From Sipunculus nudus (Eukaryota > Annelida > Sipuncula > Golfingiida > Sipunculidae): a DNA stretch of 64,000 bases. The stretch is taken from contig CM049321.1 of the NCBI GenBank assembly GCA_026874595.1, positions 12,486,979 through 12,550,978 of the forward strand. Direction: 5' to 3'. Shown piece by piece: positions 26,130 through 37,384 of the stretch; positions within the stretch are counted from its first letter, which is position 1; every line of letters starts with the position of its first letter. Both the position numbers and the translations under genes were made by a program. A model generated the notes under the pieces. That model did no database searches. It was not told the DNA's origin and saw only the letters and a list, made by a program, of their open reading frames with translations.

Positions 26130-29100
26130 TCATCTCAGTCTTACCTCACACAACTCTACCCCGCTTTGAGTGCGAATATAAACATGTGAACAGTGGTCCT
26201 CGCTGTCTTCCGGGCATGCGCACTGGAATGTTGCGATATAAGGTATCACCTCGCTTACGAAGCATTGTTTATACACGTGTCCTGGGGATCCAGGGGTGTT
26301 CGGGGCTTTCATTCCAACAGTCCAGTGGGTTTCCAATTCTGTTTTGTTCAATGGTGGTTGATGAGTCAGGATAACCCTAACGGTGTAATCTGTGTGCACC
26401 AACCAGGGAATTTCGTATTTGACCAGAAACAGATGCCGTGCCATTGCATAGGGTAGCTCTACAAATAAAAATAATGTCGTACATTTTATGAAGTTACACT
26501 TACCTAGTCACGTCTGCACATGTAATTTGGTTGTAGATCTAACCCGTTTTAGAAACAACCCGCCTTCATTATGATTTGAACTGCATTTAGTATTTTATTT
26601 AAGAGCTTTTCTCGAGGATAATTTTATTATTATACATTGTATGGCATCCAACATCTACAGTAAATTATATCCATGATATCATTCAGGTTTGTGCAAATCC
26701 AAAGTATGGACAAAATTTATTTGAACAGTTAATACCTTTTAATAATATATAACACTATATATCATTCATGTAAGTATACACTTCCCGATAGCTAGGCATG
26801 GAACAGAAATTAAAACCTCTTCCCGTATTGAATTTCCCCTTGTATATTCTGGAGGTGCCAATCATCCATTTTCTGGTGTTTTTCAACGCATATAGTAGGC
26901 AGACATCCGGAGATTCACTTTTTTATAGACCGTGTTCTCATATTTTAATCTTAGGAGCAAATTAGTATTATTGTATGGACTTTAACTTTATCTAATAATT
27001 TACAACTCTATACTTATGGCAGCAATAGCATTTGATGAAATTTTATTACATATTAGTTTTGCACAGGACAGTAAAGTGTTTATTCTGACGCCATTTGTGT
27101 ACCCCTGCCCCTCATTTATCCTAAAAAATAAATTCACTCTTCACAGTCGTAAACGCTTTAGTCAATTAATTTCAGCGATACCTTTGTAAAATAAGTGCAA
27201 AAGATTGGTCAAAATGGGTCTGCAAAAACATTTTTTTTTTATAAATTATATCACAATATAGAGTCTCTCAAATGAGAAAATAAGTGAACATGTATCAGCC
27301 CCTACCAATGGATTTTCAGGTAGTCTAAAACATGAACTTCATGCCACAGGCCAGAAAGTAAAAACCTATCCCCAGGGAACTTTAATCTTTTTAATTTTTT
27401 TGTGGGGGTAACCTGGAGGTAACCGCCTACATTTTTTAATGCTTACTGTAGCAGGGCGATTTCACAGACAATTTCATTTTTTTATCATAATTAAGGTACG
27501 CACGGTTGAAAACCGCGTAATCGGGTTAGTATATGCGTTCCACACGAACGGCCTTTTTCAGTTAGCTTTGAGCCAACTGTAGTAAAGACAATTCAAAGTC
27601 GGTAAAACAAACGCTTCGCATTTCAAGTTAGTGGCTCGCGGTCATCCGTCGTTAACCTTGCTCCGATGTGACTGCATAAATCGTTACAGGAGGCACGCTT
27701 TAGTATTTTGAGGGTAGTATGAGATTTTGCTACAGGTAGGCCATATAGAGTGGTACTTTACCCGGTTTAATTTAAAAAGTTTAAGCCTGTCATTCTAAAA
27801 CCATTTATAATTTTTATATTTAGGTTGAAACCAGTTTCACTGTTAAACAGTCACAGACTTAGGTTCGTTCATTGAATACCACATTGCGCCACGCTGTAAT
27901 ATTTTCTTCGTTTATTTAATTGGTGGGCATAACATACTGTGGTTGGCTTCATATTCGCGAGTCTGAAAATTTCGCGATTTCTCCATTTTAAATGTTTAGC
28001 GAGGGTTTCATTTTCGCGATCTCACCAGAACTTATATGAACCTTTGGTAAAGCCATACCTGTGTGTATTATAAAATGAGAATTAGTCATAAGTTTGTGAT
28101 ATCCTACTCCTATAAAGATGGTCCCATACAACACAGGTAGTTGAGTTCAAATTCAAGAGAACGTTTTCCCTAGACCTGCTTGGATTTAATTCATTATAAA
28201 ATTTCTCACTGTTCTAACCTATTCACATACACGTATTGGTTTCACTGATCAAGAACAACATACTCAATAACCCAATTATTCCCGAGGGTTCAATTTTCGC
28301 GATTATTTCCCATTCGCTAATATCGCAAAATTAAAACCCTCGCGAACAAAAAGGCAACCACAGTATCGAGCTTTATAAGTCAAGAACGTTGGATGTAATG
28401 TTATTTAAGTAAAACGGTGTATGTTATGTACAACATTTTGCAAGGAGTCCCGCTAGGCACGTTGCAGTCATGAGGGTTCTTGCCGTCATGGAAACAGTTC
28501 GGCCTCTATCCTCTCTTGATAGGGTATGACTTGTTTAATCTTGATTTGGAATTTTTTCCTCCAATACAGAGTTTCAGGTTTCTCTGTAAACTGTATCAAT
28601 CTGGTTTGTATATTCTGTCTTGCTATATGAGGCGTATTATTTCTACGATATTGCAATATAAGACATACTTTCTTGTATTTTGCTGCCACAATTATGATAT
28701 ATCGGTTTAATTTCCTATGTCAAGGCATAAAACGTTCATACAGAGTTTTAGGGAACTATAATTGAAACGGTCTGTTGAGCAGTAAAATGATTATAGCAAT
28801 ATACTTAACACTTTCTATTTCATGTATTTCAACAGGGTTTCCTTACTGTTTTAATAAACTGGTCGTCACACACTCTTGGCCTTTGCAGTCTGATTTTTAG
28901 GCCCATTTTTCTCTGTGGTGTTTCCCGTTACAAAACTAAGTATATGTACATCTGCAAAATTCAATTCCGCTATAGGACTACGTGACAGGGCAGTATCACA
29001 CGCTTCCTGTCTTTTTATATCTTTGTGTTAAGCAGGCCTGGTGACTATTTTACCTGCGGAACCTGGTTGCTTAACTCCCCCCATCGCTGGGTCATATCAC

Positions 29101-29277
29101 AGAGGAACCCCCGATAGACGCACTCGTTTACGAGTATAACACTGCCATGGGGCACGACCTTCCCATTTGAAAGATTTTACCCCTATGGCTGATTTGAACT
29201 CATGATCTCCCGGTTTTGAGGCCTGTGCTGTACCCCTGAGCCACAGAAGGTTTACTTTATTCATTTAGTGGTGTTTC

Positions 29278-29352
<75 letters not shown>

Positions 29353-29670
29353 CAAACACCCTAAAATTTGCCTTTATTACAGATCTTGCGTTTAATTTTC
29401 AATTCGTATGGAGTATATGGACAATGCCGCTCTTATTATAGACAAAACAGCAAACTTTTGACAATAAGTGAACTTAGAGGCCTTTAGCTACACGAGGAGT
29501 GTTTAGATTAAACTGGTTTACCAAAAATTTCTTTCTTAGTTAGAATCACTTACCAGGTGGTATCTGAAGGCATGACTCCAGGGTCTTATCTACAGTCAAG
29601 TTCCATGGTAAATCAGAGTCTATGGCAATGCTGGACACCGAGGGCGGTGACATATCATAGTCGATATATG
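26130..29670 (-). CDS. Copy C exons 8-9: FTP domain 2
   Basis: Exon 8 (29554-29670) encodes AYIDYDMSPPSVSSIA and TLESCLQIPP, resembling the A-V-D-G and C-x-Q segments of FTP domains. Exon 9 (26130-26458) encodes ELPYAMARHLFLVKYEIPW, which takes the place of the W-W-R-V-D-L-G strand but lacks the Asp. It continues with YTVRVILTH, HVYKQC, QCACPEDSEDHCSHVYIRT and SGVELCE. The final TGA is at 26132-26130. A possible donor GAG|GTAAGA lies 16 nt before the stop, but copy B lacks it, so I prefer the stop. The 3.1-kb intron between these exons carries a MITE, a SINE and a long (TA)n. Confidence 0.62.
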
Positions 29671-30898
29671 CTGGATAAATTAAACACATATATATATATA
29701 TATATTATTTGGAAATATAAACATTTAAGCCACTTATTATAATATCCATAATCAAGGGATTTGGTTTAACACAGTGGGGAGTGTACACTACCAGTTTAAT
29801 AAGACCACTTGTATATTGTCACCACCCAAAAGCATTCACGTTATAAATAACCTCTCTCATAAGATCATTCACCTTTGAGTTAAGACCTCTTTTGGCTAGT
29901 CCCTGAATTCAAATAATGGTATTGCTTTCTGTGCTATCTAACCTTTCTGCTACAAATTAAAAAAATTAATTAGGTTAACATTCCACTTTCTTTACCTTCA
30001 ACTTCAGTCAGACCCAAAGTATTTTCAATGGAGCTACGGACTTGAACGATCACGAACCGCCCGGTTTCCGTAGGGTCGCAGGGAGCAATATGGGTAGTTC
30101 CAGTGTTACTGTAGGTCGTGGAGTAAAACGTTTTACACACACGAACACGGGACATGACAAGCACGCCATCCTGTGCCACATGGTCGTCACTGACACCAAT
30201 AGATATGTCTGGGACATCTGTAGTGACAGATCCTGTTGAAGATAAAAAATATATTGATGTTAAAAATATAAATGAATATATATAAGAATTTATATAGGTA
30301 TATATATATATAAATATTATTTATTTATATTTATTATTGGTTAGCTGGGGTAGTGGACTGTCGAGCATGTAGAATATGATCGTTGGTTATTGTGACCAGT
30401 GTTTATATACATGTCCTTTAGATTTTAGCTAACTAAAAAATATCCATGAGCTGCGTTATATAATGTACTCACATTGGTGAAGCCATAGAATATGACACAT
30501 TTAGAGCCAAATAATATAGTAAATACACTCCAAAAGGCATGCTCTTTTTCCCCAAGACACTCTCTAATGTTGTGAATAGCTATTTATGGTCACTATGCGA
30601 TTAGCTGACACACTGTACGACGCTACTCATAGAAGTATTTGGAATTTCTTGCATACATAGAACGTATGACTAGTCTGTTTTACTGTAAAAACGTTACCAC
30701 AAATATAGGTAAATTGCTTTAATAATTATACTTTTTTAAGTCTTTTTCGTTATTCTTTTCGACACCCCGTTGTAAGAGTATACTTCAACACTTTTCGACA
30801 CATTTTTCCTCAACAAGGGTATTGATATCAGGTGAAAATTCTATCGGCAGCAACAAACGGTAGATATGGTATGTTGATGAATATATATTATTCAGCAA

Positions 30899-30940
<42 letters not shown>

Positions 30941-33900
30941 TATGGCCATGCCCATGAAGGAGGAGGTTACCGACTCGTTGACGCTTGGTCACCATTATCA
31001 CGGCGATGGTAAATGTAGTTCCCAGGTCTACACAGATCCAGTTTTCAACTTTGCTTTCCGTGAAACATCCTAATTCATGGCTTTTTCTGTAGGATAAATG
31101 CTGTCACATATATAAATACTCAAAAGATTATAATCAAAATGGTGAGCAACTTGACCACCATATATTGAAACATTTAAGAGAGAATAATCAAGCCATCCTC
31201 AATTATTTAGGGCTTCATACAATATTTTGCGACCTGAACCCTACTCCTTTCTGGAACAAAGGACCCTTTTAGCTTTACCTGAGTAGGACCAAAAACAAGT
31301 GCTCATGTCTGCTTGGAACATTATCAAAGTTACACGACAGAGAAGTTTTGTAAAGCATCCCATACATAGTTGGACCTACATGTGGCTAAACATGAACTGT
31401 CCATACTCACAGCTACATGTTTTGCAACATGTTTTCGAAATATGATAAAATACACAAGCATGTAACATAACCTCAGGGCTTTCAGTAAATCGTGAGTTCA
31501 TATGAACTTTTCTCACTGATAATAAATATTATAATTTTTTTTCTGGTTCCGGTCGATGTCGACTGGTCAGGACTTTTGAGCGCTCTCGCTTTCAAGGGTT
31601 ATTTCTTTGATTTGTGACTTGGTGGACTGTCGCGTGACCATTGTATCCGTGCATCGTGATTACAGGTTGTGGACTGTAATTTTGCCGGATAAAAGAGCTG
31701 AATTATTAAAAAAAAGGATGGCGGAAAATCATACACACAGTGAACAAGGACCTGCACCTAATTGATAGCTTTGCTAGCAATTACCAATCAACCAGAGTTG
31801 AACCCGTATTCATTCGGTGCAAAGATATACCGGGTTTTGAAAAGGCCGAGGCTCAAAACCAGGCTTACATTACAACAAGAGAGCTGTGCGCTGCCTGCGA
31901 GGTGGTCGCGGGATACGGGACAATGGAGGGCGCTCAGCGTATCAGGGGCGTCTGGAGGTTATATCCAAAGTCAAGTGACGCAATGGCTCACTTGCTTATT
32001 GAGGGTTTACAGTTAAGGGGCTTCACCATTACACCTCATGCTGTTAATCCTTATATGTTGTGAGCCAACAAACAGACTCTGAGGGAACAGAGGAAACCCC
32101 TCATCACTCGTGTTACGATTGGGGCCATTCCACTTTCGTACTCCAATGACGAAATAAAGCGAGCGCTAGAAAACTTAGGATGCCAACTGAGATCAAAAAT
32201 ATATGATGAATGTGACCGGTGTGACGATAATGGAAAACTAGAAGACGATTTGTTTGTATATCTAAACCAAATAAATGCCTCCCCAAGAAAATACCAATGG
32301 GAATGTTCGACGCTCAAGTGTACAACAAGGAACAAAAGAAAATGGAAAGAAGAAAAACAAATATGATAGTGACGCTCCTATAGAATGTAAAATTGTCGAA
32401 AGGATGGAAACAAGACTGGTGACCAAGAATGTGAGATACTAGGAAAAGAGGAAGTCCTATCCCACCCGTCTCAGCAACCAGAACCCGGGTCACAGACACA
32501 AGGCACCGAGAAACCTAAAACACAAACATACAAAGACAAACGCCAACCCCGAAGAGAGAGAGAACAGAAAAACACAAAGGGCTATCAGACAAAAATCGCT
32601 CAAGATCATTATCACGTTCAGTGGTAAAGAATAAAGAAGGCATTACCAACTATCTCGCCGACATCCGCTCAGACCCCCAGAAACATAAGGCCAACGCTCT
32701 CTCCCCCGTGGACAACCAAGAACAGAAAAGACAGGTGATACAGGATTCGTAAGCCTAGCGGAGGTACGCTTTGTTTCTCTGACTTTCCCTGTTGGTACGG
32801 ATTTGCTCACGGACTTTGCATTAAAGTTATACGGACTTGTTTAATACGTCGACTTCAATTGTAAAATTGATAGTTTAAATTGTCATGGTTTGAGGTCACA
32901 ATTAAGAAGAAACACAATTATTAATGAGCTTAAACGCAACAAAATAAATATCGCATGCTTACAAGAAACATACGCAGATGAAAAACAGATAGACTATTTT
33001 GAAAGCAAATGGAATGGTAAAGTTTTTTATGACAAAGGTGCTTCCTACACTAACGGCCTGGCAATTTTGCTAGATAAGAATATTTTATCAATGATCGATA
33101 ATCTGGAAGAAATAATAGAGGCAAAAGATAAAAGAATCCTAAGAATAAGCTTTAGTGTAGATGATAACAGATTTAAAATATTTAATATATATGCGCACTG
33201 TGCAAGTAAAGAAAAGGTAGAATTCTTCCGTAGAATACAGAATACAATAGCATCACATGACTCTGACTGTGATTATATGGCAGTGTTAGGAGATTTTAAC
33301 TCATTAATGGCAAACTCTCTGGGCATTGTATCAGGCAAAGATCACAATGAAAGAGTGGTCAGGGCTCTTAATGACATGGTGCGAAATTCCCTGCTAATAG
33401 ATGTATGGCCTGTTATGCATGGAAATGAAAGCGCTTTTACATGGAGTCGGAGTAATCCTTTTATTCTCAGAGAACAGACTACGTTTTCGCTAACGAAGCA
33501 TTTATGGATAAAGTTATTAACAGCTCAATTAATTATTTCCCATGTACTGATCATAGAGGCACTATCGTCACAATAAGTATAAACACGAAGACAAGAGGCC
33601 CATCGTTCTGTAAATTTAATAATTCTCTATTAAAAGAAGATATTTTCGTTAAAATGATAAATAACACAATAGACAGTTATAAAAAAGATACATCAGGTAA
33701 CTGGAAATTCATATGGGAATGTTGTAAAGCCAAAATTAAGGAATACAATGATTTATTGTCGTGGTAAATCAAAATACCGAAAAACATAGAAAGATAAATT
33801 GTTAAATACACTTAAACAGATATAAGCAAACTATGACATGAAAGATAAACAGATACAAAATCAAATCATTAAGATCAAACAAGAACTTGGTATGTTAAAC

Positions 33901-36900
33901 ATACATGAAGCAAAAGGCGTACAAACAAGAGCAAGGGCCAAATGATGAGAGCAAGGGGAAAGAAACCCGAAATATTTCCTTTGTTTAGATAAATCTAGGG
34001 CACAAAGAAGGCGCCTTTGATTCGATTAACAAAGGGTATATACTAGAGACCATGAAGATATTTGGTTTCGGTTCGCAGTTCATGCATTGGGTGTCAGTTT
34101 TATTCAATGGCAGTGAAAACTATATACAACTCAATGGCTGGCTTTCTCAGATGATTCAAGTTCAGTCTGGGGTCAGACAGGGGTGTCCATTTTTTTACCC
34201 GGTTTTTGTTCTGGGCCTGGACCTTTTGGCAATAAAAATCAGTCAAACAACTGAATTAAAAGGTATTAAACCACCGTTGACTAATTACTCGGTAAACAAT
34301 GTTAAAATTGCACTATATGCTGATGATGTTACTTTGTTCATGAGAGATCAAGCAGATATCAGATTATGTTTTAGACAAGCAATTTACAGAAATATCTGGA
34401 ACGGCGTTAAACCAAAATAAAACGGAAGCTGTATGGATAGGGAACTTTAAACATAAACAAGAAAATAATGAAGAAATCAAATGGAATATCTATCCAAACT
34501 GTGAAACTAAAAATTAAGGGGTCAAATTTAGCAGCTGTTAGCCGGCATCAGATATTAAAACCAACTGGAAGCTCCGAGGAAAAATATTATTTGAAGAAAT
34601 TAAGTAAAGGGAAAAGAGAAATCTCTCGATAATTGGGAAAATAATAATTGTGAAAACCTTTCTCATATCCCAGATGGTATACATTATGCAAGCTTTGTAT
34701 ATGCCTGAAAAGGTAATCAATACCATTAATAAAACGATTTTCAATTTTTTTTGGCAAAAAAAAATTTGTAACAAGTGAGCATATGGAAAAAGTAAAACGG
34801 AAAATAATGTCATCTGATTATGAAGATGGTGAACTCAGAGTCATTAACGTCAAAGATATACAACATGCTCTACTCCTAAAATTGGTAATATTATTGGTGA
34901 ATAACGATAAAAAACATGGAAAAACATTCCGTTATACTACTATGGGAAAATGGGAAACCATCTCTCTGTATTTCGGAGTAGTGTCAACCCCATTGATATG
35001 AAAGGGACGCATCAAATAAAATCGGATTTCCACACAAGTTTATTAAACACAAGGCTAACGTATAATAAAAATAGTACAATGGGAGAAAATACATATAGAT
35101 CGAGGGTAATATGGAATAATGAGGCATTTGCGTATAAAAAATCGGTTCTGATCTGCAGAGACTGGATAAAAGCAAATATTATCTACATGGAAGATATATT
35201 TCAAAACGGACAGATTTTATCATTTGTTGAGAGAGTGCAGAAAAAGGGGTGTGGGCCAAGAACACTACTGGAATATAATGTAGTAAAGACCGCTGTCTTG
35301 CATAGCTCACTTAGCCACCAGGTGGCGCTAAATTCAGCGATTCTATTTAGGGGTAAAGAAATCAGTAATTGGACCGCGAGATCTAATAGACTATCATTAG
35401 CGAATGATTGCGTAGGCCCCCAACAAATTCAAAAGTTCTGGAACCAGAAATATGAAAATTTTAATTTGTAAAAGTGCTATATGGAAAAAAACATATACAC
35501 TTGTACTAAAGAAACCAGGTTAAGAGTCTTACAGTGGAAAATCGTCCACAACATTTATCCTATCCATATCTTGTTGCAAAAAATTGGTGTTACTGACACA
35601 AACAGGTGTTTCTATTGCAATGAAGTAGAATTTGTCGAATATTTTTTCTTTAACTGTGTGAAACTAAAACCGTTTTGGGACACAGTAGAATCCAATATCT
35701 GTGTTAAACTATGTAAAAGGATCACACTAACAGAGAGAGAAACAATGCTAGGATACGGGAAAACAGAAACACTTACACGACATGACATAGACATTATTAA
35801 CGAATATATTTTGATAGCAAGAAAATTGTATCAGCAAGTACAAATATGGTAATTTAACAAACCCGATATACCTTTTTGAACAAGAATTGCACCATAGATC
35901 TTGAATTTGATGTACCTTTCAAATGAAATCTTATAGGACTGTACTAATGTATCACGGTATTCTCAAGAAGATAATCAAGGTTATTTAAAAAGAATAAAAA
36001 AATACATAAATATTTTCAAGATGATAAAATTTCCTCTGTTGGCCTGAGAAAAAATGCGTATGATATTAAAGAACGACCTGCTTACCTGACACCGTCTGTG
36101 CAGAGAGACGGAGGTCTGTTTGAATCATATATTGAGCTTGTAGTGACCGGTTTGTTGAAGGCCACATTCGCTGTCGAATTATTTGATGACAGCGGCTGTT
36201 CATCTGAAGTTCATTTTATAAATCGTATAAATTTTACCACTAACTTTCTTTTTAACTGCTCCCTCGAATTTAACACACAGAGATCACGCATATATCAAAT
36301 ATTTCAGCTTATCATATAAAAAAACAACTTCCATTAGCGAAATTAATGTGTTTATCTGAATGAATTATTTGAATATAAAAAAAATATTTTTTTTTCTTCA
36401 TAAGAGTACGGATAATCTTTTGCCATGAAAACAATATTGTAATTATGGTAATAATGATTTTATTTCGATTTTTGTTCAGATTTGCTTATAGGAGTAACGA
36501 ATAAGAAAATGCATTTGTTTAAGTAATTATAAAAAAAATGTTGATTTAAACTATTTCTCGGGACAATATTCATAATTAAATCTGATACATCATGCGTAAA
36601 TTAAAATAAAAAACATGATGAAAAACACAACACATTGAAAATAAATACGTATATATTTGCTAACAAAAAGAAACCACTTGCTCAGCAGGAGTTCCACGGT
36701 ATTTGTTGCGCGTACTCTACAGTTGTTCGTCCCATCATGCACCGGGCATTCAAACAACCATCTCTGATTGGTCGCTTTATTCAGTATCCAACCCTTTTAA
36801 TTAGTATCAGAAAGGGAAAAATGAATGGTGGAATGTTTCCTAATGGTTACATGCGAATGTTCTGTTTTCGGCAAGTAGATATAGGAAGGAGCATTTACAT

Positions 36901-37339
36901 TAGTACAACCTGATATTGTGAAGTCTCTAAGTGAAAATACATACCTAAGTAAATAAGAATCAAGAAAAGATAGTCTTATAATTAAAAACGTATTATTTAC
37001 TGTACAATCTCTCTCCCAAGACAGATTCTCACCTGGACGCTTTCCACTGGATACTTTCTTAGTGCATCCAGAGCAATTATCGAACTGTAACAGGTTATTT
37101 CTCCCGAATGTAATCAAAACGGCTCATATGTTCTGCCATTTTGCGTACACACTAAACCCGGGACGTTACTGGTCACATGAATGATGGGAATAGATTTAGT
37201 TTAATTTATAAACAACATTTCACCTGTTTTAGTATCCAGTCTCCAGTGCTCATTGAGAAGGAGACTGCCGTTGGCGATGCCAAATGTACCGTAAAGTTCA
37301 GTTCTATGGCCACAGTTCTGGAGTATGATGGCATCAATT

Positions 37340-37384
<45 letters not shown>

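Larger units (their letters stand above)
31531..36005 (+). mobile_element. Degenerate APE-type LINE in an intron of copy C
   Basis: A non-LTR retrotransposon of about 4.47 kb lies antisense to the host gene. ORF1 (about 31740-32366) is followed by ORF2 with an apurinic endonuclease, a reverse transcriptase and a C-terminal zinc-finger-like region. Flanks carry ATAAATATT at 31522-31530 and 36006-36014, a candidate 9-bp target-site duplication. Joining the flanks recovers the intron of copy B at about 17728-17775, which is uninterrupted, so the insertion followed the B/C split. The element has stops, frameshifts and an internal deletion and cannot move by itself. The 3' end is A-rich without a long poly(A). 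The L1/Tx1-like group is likely; the clade is not resolved. Confidence 0.88.

Noticed and set aside
26141-26147. Donor GAG|GTAAGA before the stop of copy C, implying more 3' exons
   Set aside because: Copy B lacks it while keeping the same stop codon, and no further conserved coding exon was seen downstream.
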